In this document: one piece after another, positions 51,437 to 63,130 of the stretch
How the letters are laid out: every line of letters starts with the position of its first letter
How positions within the stretch are numbered: position 1 is the stretch's first letter
Source: Phytophthora hibernalis
Lineage: Eukaryota; Oomycota; Peronosporomycetes; Peronosporales; Peronosporaceae
Assembly: GCA_012656075.1 (NCBI GenBank)
Contig: JAAKBF010000046.1
Location: 124,001 to 188,000, forward strand
Direction of reading: 5' to 3'
Length of the DNA: 64,000 bases
Translations under genes and position numbers: made by a program
Notes under the pieces: model-generated
Databases searched by the model: none
Seen by the model: the letters and a program-made list of their open reading frames with translations, nothing else
What the model was told of the DNA's origin: nothing

Positions 51437-52640
51437 TTTCCATTTGCCCACGGTATTACGCTAGGTAGACTTTTGAATGGATACAAATTAAATGAATATT
51501 TCGGGTATCCAAAATATTTCGTTGTAGGTATTATACTTCATAAGATCGGAAGTAACTTACAGTTTGTTCGAGATTTGCGTTTGACGCAGTTTCAATAACA
51601 ACGTAGCTTAAACCACTCACTCTCGGATGTATCGCATGTGCAATGATATAAAACTCATGCAAGATAGAATTTACGTCCTCAATCAAGCACCAGTTCCAAC
51701 TGTAGTCTAGCAGAACGTGGCCGACAGTCGCAAAATGATGTTCGAGACAGAAATGATGTACACAGAAGTTGAACTGTTAGCTTGGGAGTCAGCGGCACCC
51801 AGGATTATCTCTTCTCATACGAACAGGAGTAGACAACACCCCAACCACTCCATTTCATCTCGCGTGGCAGATACTTTATCGTCGCAAGATGAGCAACACA
51901 AACCTTTAGTAGCCTACAGCTTATAGAGTCCTACATTTCTAAATTGTCCTCAAGTTAAGCGTCTTAGATGAGTACCTAACTTGTGCATTCATACCGGCGT
52001 ATGGGATTCTTTGGGAGTGGTGGAAAGATGGAAATCGCGTCATTGACGCCCTTGATGCAACCCGTGTAAATGATTTGAATAATGTGTACGTTTGTAGCAT
52101 ACTGAGCAAAGTATATACTGTAACAATTAATACAAAGCACAAGAATGACAACTTTTGTGGGTAACCTCAAATCGTCGCTTGGTGATCTTTTAAAATTTTA
52201 TACATGGCCGCGAAGTGTCCAGGGTATTCATTCGACCTCTTTCTCTCCGTCGCTTCGGTAATGACGCCTCGAAGCAAGCGCAGCTTAGCTGGCGCGCTTA
52301 CGAAAGAATGTGGTTTATCTGCGCAGCAACCATTCTGCCATGCGTCCATCGTGTATCTGAATAGTTTCTCTTCGTTGACGACGTCAAGGTATTTTTACTG
52401 AGCGAGCTGTGTTTGCTACCTCATGCTCGATTTGTTGTCTCAACTGAATCATATTGCCCAAGACATAGAGTGTCCTGCCAGAGTGACTTTTGCAGGACGT
52501 AGCAGCTCCTTCACGTTTTGCTTGGTCCTCTAGTTGGACAACAAAGCCAGTCAACAATGACATATATAAGCGCACCAACAAATACATATAATACAACAAC
52601 GGCATGAAATATCTTCAGTACTCTGTTGTGTTCTCACAAA
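51437..52640. other. Helitron interior without assignable domain
   Basis: About 1.2 kb. The reverse-strand ORF 52349-52167 (60 residues) and others show no helicase or Rep motif. It could be decayed linker between Rep and helicase. Confidence 0.35.
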
Positions 52641-52699
52641 GTGTTTAGCATCCCTCATCCTACCCAACCCCGGTATGTACACAGCACGGCGGCGCCACC

Positions 52700-53170
52700 C
52701 CGTCAACGTGTACGGACAAACGTACCAGCGTGCACGCCTGCCGCGTCGAACCACATCCGGTTTACGTCCTACTCCGCCACCTGCATCACCATCACCAGCA
52801 TTAGCGTCGGCACTCCCATCAACGAGCACGCGCAAACGTACCAGCATGCACGTCTGCCTTGGCGAACAACAGGATCACGTCCGGCTCCGCCACCTGCTGC
52901 ATCACCACCAACATTAGCATCAGCACCCCCATCAACGAGCACGCGCAAACGTACCAGCTTCCACGCCTGCCGCGTCGAATCACATCTGGTTCACGTCCGG
53001 CTTCGCCACCTGCTGCATCACCACCAACATTAGCATCACCGAGCACGCGCAAACGTACCAGCATGTACGACTGCCTTGTAGAAGAACAGAAGGATCACGT
53101 CTGGCTCCGTCACCTGCAGTATCACAGCAAACACTAGCGTCAGCGACCCCATTAACATTCGCGCGTAAAC
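52700..53170. repeat. About 110-bp minisatellite, four units and a partial
   Basis: Units begin at AAACGTACCAGC: 52718, 52834, 52947 and 53051, with a decayed start near 53162. Unit lengths are 116, 113 and 104. They contain ACGCCTGCCGCGTCG-type and CCACCTGCTGCATCACCACC-type blocks, alternating in two flavours (units 1 and 3 against 2 and 4). Confidence 0.8.
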
Positions 53171-53561
53171 TTACCTTGTGCATTTTTTTAGTGGAGGTGG
53201 TGGTGGGGGATTTTTTTCTTGCGGTCATTTTGTATCTTGAATATTTCATTTTGTTTTTCACTCTAGAAAATTGTTTTGACAATTTTCCAAAGCATTCTTT
53301 GAAGGCCTATGATTGGCAGAGAAAATGAAAACGGTCAAAATGCCTCCTTTCACAGGCCGTTTTGTGTTATAATTCAAGAAAGTCGCCGAAGGGGAATTTT
53401 CCCCAGTGGTCGCGTAAGGGTTAATGCTGTTTTGAACACGCAATCGCCTCGGCCCCAACCACTACAAAATCTTGTTACCGCATCGATAACGCGTCTTTTT
53501 CGTGTGCCCCAGCACCTCCTAAATAAACTGCAGTTGATCTTTTAACCCTTTAAGCCCCGCC

Positions 53562-53613
53562 TCCTGTATAATACAGGATAAGCAAATTGTTTATCCTGTA
53601 TAATACAGGATAA
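53562..53613. repeat. Paired subterminal palindromes of the piggyBac-like element
   Basis: TCCTGTATAATACAGGA at about 53563 and the longer TTATCCTGTAT-A-ATACAGGATAA (53591-53613, 11-bp arms). Related copies are near the right end and inside intron 2. Confidence 0.8.
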
Positions 53614-53820
53614 CATATCAGCCCATAGTGAAATCAAATGAAGCCATACAAAGTTCAAGTATCTTCGATTGTTGATGGTTGGGCAAATTTGTAGCTAACC
53701 TCGGGGGGTATAATTCGTGGTCGAGACTTTTCGAGATTTAGGAGTTTGCGCGCGCACAGGTTTCGCGCCATTCGAGAATCGGGCGGACGGACAACAAGCG
53801 CAACGGAAACACGCCACGCA

Positions 53821-56315
53821 ATGGGGAAACGCAAGCACATCAAGCCACTCACCTGGCCCAAGCTGTGGACAAAACTCAAGAAGCTTGGGTGGCGGTTTGA
53901 ACGCCCGAAGGGTCTCTCCAACGAAAATCGCTTCTTTACACCTGAAGGATGGGAGAAGCGGCCGAACGCCACACACCTTGTTGACTATTTCGATGAAGCA
54001 GATGCAGTCTGGAAGCATTTACCAGTCGAAGGTACGCGCCTATTTTCATTATGAGTCCTATTGTGTTGCTAACGCTACAGCAGTTCTGTATGACGAGGCG
54101 CCTCCTACAAAACGTCAAGCATCTCAACCTGCTGTACCAGATACACCAACGCCTGTGGGGACGATGTCGGCGACCGCTATGTTGCCCGAATCGTCAGAAG
54201 AGGCTTCCTCGGCAGGGACACTCGCGCCTCCAGCAGTGAAAACGACCACAAAACCCACGAAGCCCCCTGCTAAGACGCCTGCCACGCCCCCTGCGAAGTC
54301 CCCAGCCAAGGCGCCCGCCAAGTCCCCAGCCAAATCGCCTGCAAAGTCCCCAGCCAAAGTGACCGCCAAGGCTCCTTCCAAGTCAACAGCAAAGACGACC
54401 CCAAAGAAGCGCGCGCTGAAAGCATCCCGGCTAACACCAGTCATATCTTCACCACAGAACCATACCCGTGTACAACCGCCTCGAAGTACATGAAAGCATC
54501 GACATCTCGGTCGGCGATGACCAAATGAGCTCCGGTGACGAAGCCGACTACAGGGTGGATGAAGATGAGGGGGAATCTGATGCTGAAAACATAATTAAGA
54601 GCTCTGCAAGCGAAGACGAAGTGACAAGTGATGAAGAAGATGCTGTATATCTTTCCACCAGAACTATGTTTGACAAGATGACCAAGGAGCAGTTGAGTGA
54701 GCACGCTAAGACTGGATGGACGACATACTTTGAAGTCGAAAGTAAGTACCGACCTGTATTATACAGGATATCGTTTCGCTGGTGCACGTGTTATCCTGTA
54801 CCAGAACTAACGATCCTATTGATGACACTATGTTGTAGGTACTTCTCTGCAGTTACCGACCGCCGAGATCGCACACGCTTCCGCTACGCCAACGGAGTTG
54901 GCACAAGCTCTGGGGAGCAGTTGTGAGGGGCCATTCTTCTTGTTCTTACCAAAGACGATGTGGCTGTCAATTGCAAACGAGTCGAACCGATACCAGCTAC
55001 AGTTCCGTACTCAGGCTGCGGACCAGATCATGGCACGCCGACGACGCATCAAGGAGAGGCGCCCTGAGTATAAGATGAAGACGTTGCAGCAAGGGCAGAA
55101 GGAACAGCAAGCGTTCAGGCCTATCAAAGCACATGAGCTTATGACTTTTATCGGTCTTCTGTGTGCTCGGACATTGTGCCCCTTTCGAGAGAAAATGGCC
55201 AAGCATTGGGCAATGGATGCGCAAGGTGCGGTTCCCAAACGGACGTTTGGACGTTACATGTCTAGAAAGCGTTTCGAGGAAATTGTAAGGTTCCTACACT
55301 TTAGCGACAACCATGCAACCGAAGCACACAAGTACAAAACCTGGAAGATCAAGCCAATCGCTGACACGATCAACAGTACGTTCAGGCTGGGGATGACGGT
55401 CGGCCAGCGGGTCGCATTTGACGAAGGAATGATACCTATGACCATACATGATCAATTGCGCTTGCAAAGATACTCAATCCAGGTGTGTTTTGTTTACTCT
55501 GTATTCTCCATTATAATGATGACAAACGCATGTTATTCTGTATTTTACAGCGTGCCATGAAAAGGCGGAAGTATTATCTCACGATTTTTCTCGTATAGGT
55601 TGATATGGCGCTGGTCAATGCGTACATTATCTATCGTTGCGTCCAAGCTAAACGCTCAGCCGGGAAAGCTCCACCGAGTCATGCAGAGTTTATGCGGCGG
55701 ATGCAGAGGACACTATTGGGCGTGGGGGCTGCGGACTTCGAAGGCGACTTGTCTGCCCGAGCGTTGGTGGACACGCCAGTATCGCCGTCGCCGACGCCAC
55801 GCTACACGCTGCCTGGGTGCCACACGATCAAGCAAGTTGATGTATACCGTATCACACGTGGGAAGAACGGGAAGGGGACAAAGAAGCGCCGTCAATATGG
55901 TTGCAATGTGTGCTCGCTGCTTCGTCCAGGGAAGAATCTATGGGAGACGACCTTCTACTGCATCGAGTGTACTGAGGCGAGGTCAAAAGGGGCGGCGGAC
56001 AGCTCTACTGACACCAAAGGGAAGGTTTACCTCTGCTAAAAGGTGCGACAGCACGATCCGAGTGCGGCAACAAACTCTGCCACCTGCAGCCAAATTTGGC
56101 ATGATCTTTGGCGTGGTGGAGACAACATTCCTCCAGGACTGAATGCGATTAGGCTGCGTGCTCCATCCGGACGTGGCTTACAGTGTTCCAACGGAGCTGG
56201 CGGCGGCACAAGTGATAGTGACGGCAACTCTAGTGTCAGGTCAAGTAGTTCGCGCAGCTCGTACAGTGTTAGCAGTGTTGTCAGTGATGGAGTAAGAGAA
56301 CTTGCAAAAATTTAG
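53821..56315 (+). pseudogene. piggyBac-like transposase, catalytic core deleted
   Basis: Exon 1 53821-54031: MGKRKHIKPLTWPKLWTKLKKLGW (an in-frame ATG at 53746 is an alternative start). Intron 1 is 49 nt (54032-54080). Exon 2 includes a Lys/Pro/Ala/Ser tail of repeated PAKSPAK, like a linker histone tail, and then acidic sequence after an apparent one-base shift near 54440-54490. Intron 2 is 97 nt (54742-54838). The next exon reads GPFFLFLPKTMWLSIANESN, FIGLLCARTLCPF, KRFEEIVRFLHFSDNH and VAFDEGMIPM, which holds the first catalytic Asp. After HDQLRLQRYSIQ (intron at 55483-55550) the text goes directly to MKRRKYYLTIF, stop, VDMALVNAYIIYR. The rest of the DDE domain is gone. The C-terminal zinc ribbon (CNVCSLLRPG, FYCIECTE) and TCSQIWHDLW follow with a stop at 56037. 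Confidence 0.8.
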
Positions 56316-56579
56316 AATGAATGCGAACAATTTATGAGTGAAGGTATTTGTCGTTTTTCGACATTTTCCTCTACAAATCTATAACCTTGATTCGGAGAAT
56401 ACAGGGTACCACCTGACACTTGTCAGATCCTACCCTGTACTGCACACTGTAGATAACAAGAAAAGATTGTGAGTTCCACAATCCTTGCAAAAACTCCGCA
56501 ATAGTAAAGTCAAGGTATTTTCTTATCCTGTAGAATACAGGGTAATTACCGCCCAAAAACACGGGGTTAAAAGGGTTAA

Positions 56580-57207
56580 GAGTTTATTTTCAAAATTTGA
56601 TCCTTGATAGCCATTGCCAACGTTTGATGTACCAGATTGCGTTTTTAGCCATCTAGTCAATAGCGCTTTTTTCCGATTATGCAAAATACCGCACGCTGTA
56701 GTTTGTTAAGTGTGAATTATTTGAAACAGCAGACAACGTTGGATCGGTAGAACCGGGGGCGAACCGTCTCTGGAATTCCACACCATGTTTTCAGGCTGCA
56801 AAACATGGCGAATGAGTTCTATAACTTCGGTCGGGCGCGCTACTGATCCAGCATCGGTTGTTGAAAACACTAGTTTGCAATATGTGTTAGCATCTTTTAC
56901 CTATTGTTTTAAGAAACTTGGTTTAAACGATTGCCGATTAGCAGATGAACCACGCTCAATCTCACCTAAATTGTTCAGCCTTGCGATGATTGCAGTCGCT
57001 TGAATAGCAGGATTAACAAGCATTCCATTAGATGTAATGGAGCTTAATTGTCTTTAGAATGTTCTGACACGTATGGGATGCTTGGGTAACGAGCAGGGTT
57101 TAAGTTTGCCGTTTCTTTTGGCTCAACATCGTTATCATCAGCATTCGTTTTGATCGCATTGTCCGAGTTAGTACATACATCGTCATGTATAGTATCGGTA
57201 AATACAT
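56580..57207. other. Helitron interior, not assignable
   Basis: About 630 bases between the piggyBac-like element and the Rep tail. Reverse-strand frames are open in places (for example against 56785-57003) but have no motif. Confidence 0.35.
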
Positions 57208-59950
57208 TCAAATCGCCCAAAGCATCAATCCCGCTGTCAGAGTAACTATCAGCGTTTTCCTCGGTTCATAACCAGCTGCCGCTGCTTCTCTAACTGAAAA
57301 GTAATCATCCATATTAGCCATAATTGTTTTTTCAAAAGATTTTCTCCGCTCCACCCAAACGGTGTAGGCATTTACCCAGTCATTTACACTAGGTGGTTTC
57401 CGCTGGACGAGGTCGTTGATACTACAAAACGGTTTTAATAGAACCAACGCAATTTTCGCGCGGAGTGCTATCACTTCGTTACTTGAATTCTCATCCACGT
57501 ATGACATTCTGGGCCATTGAATCACCGGTACACCGTCGCGTGACCGTTTACCAAGGCGATACGATTCGTAAAGCGGATGACTTCGAAGGAATAGCACGTC
57601 TTCCCTTGTAGCAGTCGTTATCTTCTATCTAAAAACCTTCATATAAAATTCATAGAGGTTGATCTCTTCATGCTTAGCCGGGCGGTATACATAATCGTCG
57701 GCAGCGGCCACGGATTGATAAATGCTGTGATCACCACCGCTCACTGGCACGTTTATGCTCATTGGCGCCTCTACTAAATCACAGGGGTACTCGTCACGTT
57801 CTGAAAGTTGGGCTAGTATGATGTATAACGAAAGGTTTTGGCATCGGGTACTGGAATAAGAACACGATTCAAGTTGGATATACAAAGCTGTCAATGGTCC
57901 TGCCATCTCTTGGTGATTTGTAAAATTAAATGCCGACGATGCCAATTGTTTTTGGCTTGTTTGGACGCAATCGGAAGCTGAACGAATTGATTCTATACGC
58001 TCTTTTTCTTCACGACGCCGGAAAGCAGCAAGCGTAATCGCAGCAACAGGGTCGATCTTATTCTGAGCTTTGGTGATGTTCTTACAGCAGTAGTAGATCC
58101 TATCGACCATGTCTTTGCCTCCAAGTAGAATTTAAATATCATGATTGGACCATTATCGTCGGGGTTGAAACCGTTTATGTATTCCTGGGAAACTTGTCTG
58201 CACAATTCCACACAACGGTTCTCAAACCTAGTACGAGGTACTCGCTCGCGAGGAAACATATAGCGACAGCCTCCTGGTGTAGACCCACATGCGAATTGTT
58301 AAAACAACTACCTATGTGTGTCCACTAATGTTCGTTTAAAAGGACAGCAAGAGTCGAAACCATGTATTGGTACTCGCGTAGTACTAACCGCTGGTCATCA
58401 TTCATTGGCGGGAGCCATTCAATCAAGCGCATGAGATCGTCATCATGAAGTTCGTCATGTTGGCGTGTCGAAGTTTGAACGTTGGTTGCAGGAGGTTTTA
58501 CATCGCCGCAGCTGCGGCGTAAATATTCTCGGGTTTGAATCACTTGGACATCTTGTACAACATCATTGCGACAGGACTCCTCCAGCTTCGCACATTCCTG
58601 AATCTGAATTATTGACATGTTTTGGACAGGTGGTGGCCAAATGACTGGCCTGCTTTTCCAGCAACATCTGCTATAAGACGCTCTGAAATCTGAGTTCAGT
58701 TTTACAAACACAACATCGCAATAATAATGGCCGGTGGGCAATTTTGGTGGGAACCATGTAAGCCTCAGATGGTATCTGAATAGGATCCAGGTGTTTGTAA
58801 GTATGCCCGCAAGTCTTGCAGCAGATGGATTCCACAGGGAGTGGTAGCGTGTTCGTAACTACGCTTGCTGAATATAATTCGATTGGTGCTGGATGCATCG
58901 TTCACCATCATCTGCTCAAACTCACCACTGTTACGAATGCTATTTTTTAGCCAGACTATAAAATGCGCATGTAGAGTTCCACCGCCTTGGGTCTCCACCA
59001 AACCGTAAAATGCTAAAAGAGACCCAAATAACCCAGGATACGACTTAGAAGTATCAGTATGTTTATCGACAGCAAGAACGTCCTCAATGAAAACATCGAT
59101 ATACCTCACGAACCGTCGAGCAGAGGCGGCATAATTCCCTTCAAGGCTTTACGCATTTCAGATTTTGAAGGAAACCTAGATTCCAAGCAGTCAAATATGG
59201 TGTCAACTGAAGTGATACCCTTGTACTGCTCCAAGAATTTGCTACATTTGGAGTAATTGTAACAAACGTTCGAAACGGGTTTGATATGAAAAGGCTTCTC
59301 TTCGTCAGCGCTGCCAATCAATATTACTCCCCCAAAGCGCCCCACTTCCTAGCTCCACACTCCGTAGAAACTGATCACCTGGCGAATGGCGATGCGTATC
59401 CAGTGGCAATCTACCTTGTCGCCTCAACTCATTGTTTCGAAGGGCGACGGAAAGCTGTTCATGGGTTATAGTTTCGTAACCATCAAATAAGCTTGGATAT
59501 CGTTTGCAGGTCAGTGAAATCTGCGTAAACATTTTCTGCGTCGATATTCAATCAAATGCGACAAGCAAATTTTTTCATCTTCTGCAAAACGTCGAGAGCT
59601 AAGCAAGCGGTAATACTTGAGAAACGGGAACGTCTCGTTTTCTCCAGGGTGCCCCGGCCGTATGAATAAAAGATGCGGAAACATTTTAGCGTATATAGTG
59701 CCATCGCTGTCGTACCGAAAACTTGAGGAGTGTCGACCAAGAAACCGTCGCTCATTTGTCGCATTAGACACAGGTAATACATCCACAGGAGATGGAATAC
59801 CCACATCGTCCACAAATACTATACTTCGCTCAATCGTTTCACATTCATCCTCGACTGAATCCACTACCCCAATATCGTTATCTGCACCAACTCGAGCCTG
59901 AGAGGAGTCAACGCGCGCTACCTCGGTCGCCGTCGCTGTTTCGTCGACAT
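57208..59950 (-). pseudogene. Helitron Rep N-terminal and HUH region, many frameshifts
   Basis: Reverse-strand order: MFPHLLFIRPGHPGENETFPF and LSSRRFAEDEKICLSHLIEYR (59864-59511), NELRRQGRLPLDTHRH and FLRSVELGSG (59532-59305), then YIDVFIEDVLAVDKHTDTSK and YGLVETQGGGTLHAHFIVWL, the HUH motif as H-A-H (59109-58765). Later come ENRCVELCRQVSQEYINGFNPDDNG (58259), SQKQLASSAFNFTNHQEMAGPL and YRPAKHEEINLYEFY (58110-57625), and LFLRSHPLYESYRLGKRSRDGVPVIQWPRMSY (57597-57208). All are typical Helitron Rep segments. The Tyr motif was not located. At least six frame changes make it non-functional. Confidence 0.75.
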
Positions 59951-61407
59951 CAAAGAAGTCTTATGCAACACGCTCGTTAACATCGTTATTTGCGCTGCTC
60001 TGTTCGACTGGTACCGTTGTATATAAGTGGTTGTGCGCTTTATAAAAGTTAAGCACTTGAACTCGATGAGTCAGCACAATCGCAGTGCACTAATGCAAAC
60101 ATAACACTGGTCTCGAGCCTTAAGCGCCACAGCTGCTTCTTGATGGGCTTCTCGGTGGCACTAATAAGCGACACAATTCTTCCGTTATGATGGGAGCTCT
60201 TCACGCTCGCATATAGCGATCCCTATTTCTTCATATATATTTTGGTTTCAACTGTTTTCGGTTTGATTTTCTGTTTGCTTAAAATCGGCAATTTCAGTTT
60301 GGGCGCGCAGCAAAAACAAAATAGGGTATGATATTCATGCTGACGCTGTTGTGGATGTGGCCGTTGTTGAGCGTGATGCTACGCATGACGCGGAAGCTGC
60401 TGACGTCGGCTGGACGGTGCTTCTAGTGCTGCGGAAGCAGTTCTGGATGTGGCTGTTGCACAGCAGCTTATTCAAATACGAAACCTTCACAAAGTTGGGA
60501 GTATTAAAGTGGAGATGCTGATTCATCGTCGATATATGGCTTGACGGGTGCGTTGGCACCGGTCCGTGGTGCTAGTGACCGCCGATAAAGCTGTAGCGTT
60601 GTTGTGGTGATGAATATACCAACGTCTCAACGGTGGTGTGTGCAGTACGCAGCAGAAGACATGCAGACAGCCCAGTGTAACACAACTCGGTGATGCGAAA
60701 GATGACGCCAAAGAGCGCACCGCCCATATTGCCTCCAGCGCCGACGAACCCACTTACTGTGCCCGTGTGGTGCTCAGCACGATGCCGTATCGATCGCCTG
60801 CGCGGAAATTACGACCATCAGGTATAGCGCGATGCTAGCGCTTAGCGAGTCCAGCTGGTTCAATGTGATCACCAGACTGTCCAACACGCACAGAAGCGTG
60901 AACCGGACGCACTGTCGGTCACGCATGCTTAATCGGCATTTCACCAGGCGGGAGCTTCCAAACAGGTTGATCGCATTTGCAAGGGTATCTATTTTGGTTA
61001 GAGTGTTTTATTGGAAATGTGCTGTAATTTCCTTACAGAGGTTGTACAAAATATCGGTAGCTCAACGGGTACGGCTATCATTGGTAAATGCATGTCACGA
61101 AGTTGTGGAAACTCAAGGCTTCCGCTTGAATTATAGTCGAAGGGTCTTGACTTGAGTTGTAGCTGATAAAATAGAATGAATTAAGAGTTAACGAAAAGTA
61201 GGAAGGCGTCTACCCCTGTACACTTACTAGTAACTACAAGTGCAACTTCAAGCACATCACAAACACTATCTACGTATGGTTAAACTGTAGAGCGAATTAG
61301 TGAGTGAAGACTTGGAAAAAGGATCGTGTTGGTCTTGGAAGCTCTTTGGGCGATATCAGTGTTGTGGGGAACCCGTGAACCCATGCCAGTCTCTTCACCG
61401 AAACAAG
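59951..61407. other. 1.4 kb without recognisable gene
   Basis: May include the 5' end of the Helitron. A stretch at 60330-60540 reads in one forward frame an Ala/Val/Asp-rich sequence with two similar blocks (VVDVAVVERD, VLDVAVAQQL), suggesting an old duplicated coding fragment, unrecognised. Confidence 0.35.
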
Positions 61408-63130
61408 CTAGGGGATAGCTGAGCGTAATCTTGGCGATGTTGACCGCCGGTCTTGGAGGAAATTGGCAATAAGCTCGGTCGCTTGGGTCAGCTCGGCCTC
61501 TGGCTCCCAACTATCACGGTTGTCGCGGCCATAGCAGCGGACTTCGTACTGCATGGCACCTTTGAAGACTCGACGACTTAGAATGCGCTGCACGACTTTC
61601 GTGTCCCTCGCGAGAAAGTAAGCGGGGAACGTTATCTACCCGCCTTGGGTCCTCGTCGAAGTTATATGGCCGAAGGTACGACACGTGGAACTCGTCCTGA
61701 AGGCGAATACCTGGCGGAAGCTGAATTTTGTAGGTATCTGGCGTAGTGAGATTTAACACTGGATATGGACCATTGTAACGAGGGCAGTTTGCGTTTACCG
61801 GAAACACCGAGATGTGGTTATCCGAGATGAGTTGTATGAAGGAGTACTTGATCACCTGCATGAAGCTGTAATCGGGTCGGTTGCGATCGTGAAAGTATAT
61901 CATCGATGCTTGAGCCTGCTCCAACGCATCGTTACATTGCTGCAAAACCACCTGCTGATGCTTAACAAATTCCAATGCACCACGTGAACGTCCAGCGGTT
62001 GACGGAACGGCTAAATCAGCGACGGAACGTGGGTTATAGCCAATGTCTGCAACTAATGGCGACATACCCGTTCTAGAATGAACGCGTGCGTTGTTCGCAA
62101 ATTCTGCTAGTGCGAGCAGCTCGTCCCAATTATCGTGTCGAGGATCCACGAGTGCCTGCAGATAGTCAGACACAAAATGGTTCGTTTTCTCCGTCTGGCC
62201 GTCGGTCTATGGGCGAAATGCTGAGCTTAATCTCAACTGGGTCTGTTGAACTTCCATTGAAATTCCATTAGTTGAGACAAGAACTTGGAAGTAAATTTTG
62301 AATCACTGTCCGACACGATGCTTGCAGGAAGGCCGTGTAATTTTTGGTAGTGATCTCGAAAGAGTCGAGCAGCTGTTGCTGCAGTGCATGTCGTGGTGGT
62401 TGGGATGAAGTGAGCACGCTTCGTAAGTCGGTCCACAATAACCATGACCGCATCGCTTTTCGAACGACGGGCCTGTGGTTGCCCCGTAAAAAGTCCATTG
62501 AAATATATGTCCAGCAATTGCAAGGAATTTTGTGCGGATGTAGCAATCCTGCTGGTTTATGGTGGGTTGCCTTCACACGCTGGCACATCTCACAGGACCG
62601 GACGTTTTTCTTGACGAACCGCTCCATGTGCAACCAGTAAAACTGACCTTGAACAGCCATGAGCGTCTTCAAGCATCCTGGGTGTCCGCTAGTAGCGACG
62701 TTATGCTTCTCAAACAAAATGATGTTCTTTAGGTCCGTGTCATCCGGAACACAAATTCGCCTAGTCAAATTAGAATTGGGTTGAAAGTACAGAACCTTGT
62801 CGTCAACGAAAAATGTTGGATGTTGTGCGTGAATTTTCCTGTTTAGCTGAACAGGGAGGGCGCATCGTTATTGGTTTTCTCAGTGAGAAATTTGAAGAGA
62901 ACACCAAAGACCTCATCAGCTTCGTAACGTTTTACACATTGCTGAGTAATTGAAGCGCGTCCTTGCATGTAATAAAACCGTGCTTCATCTGCGTCGAGTA
63001 ATTCTTGGCTAGCGGTGAGCTGTCGTAGAGGATCAGCCAATGGCACGTGGTGGGACGACTATGGACCACCACGTCCATTAATGCATGCATTCTATTCTGT
63101 GGACAACAAAATGTAGTTTGTTTAGTCACG
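61408..63130 (-). pseudogene. Ty3/gypsy relic 5: integrase and chromodomain
   Basis: Reverse strand: RNase H tail (about 63130-62843), integrase zinc region HNVATSGHPGCLKTLMAVQGQFYW and SCEMCQRVKATHH (62768-62560), core VDRLTKRAHFIPTTTT, LPASIVSDSDSKFTSKF (62450-62270), then NWDELLALAEFANNARVHSRTGMSP and IQLPPGIRLQDEFHVSYLRPYN (62173-61650). A chromodomain-like module ends it: GAMQYEVRCYGRDNRDSWEPEAEL (61593-61408). Frames change at least three times. LTRs were not seen. Confidence 0.8.

Larger units (their letters stand above)
53546..56575 (+). mobile_element. piggyBac-like element with TTAA target duplication
   Basis: TTAA at 53542-53545 and 56576-56579. Ends CCCTTTAAGCCCCG and, inverted, CCCTTTTAACCCCGTG. 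Subterminal palindromes built on TATCCTGTATAATACAGGATA occur near both ends (53562-53613; 56400-56440, 56524-56545, decayed). 3030 bp. It carries an internally deleted transposase gene and is inserted in the Helitron. Confidence 0.85.
50215..59950 (-). mobile_element. Helitron, interrupted by a piggyBac-like element
   Basis: Rep-type N-terminal parts at 59.9-57.2 kb and a Pif1-type helicase at 51.35-50.2 kb on the same strand, in the order of a Helitron Rep-helicase protein. The 53546-56575 piggyBac-like element, a minisatellite at 52.7-53.2 kb and small hairpin repeats at 51.35-51.44 kb lie between them. Neither Helitron terminus (TC / CTRR hairpin) was identified. Confidence 0.75.

Noticed and set aside
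54237..54425. A histone H1 gene
   Set aside because: No globular winged-helix domain. The Lys/Pro tail is in the same gene as piggyBac sequence and joined by an intron with matching phase.
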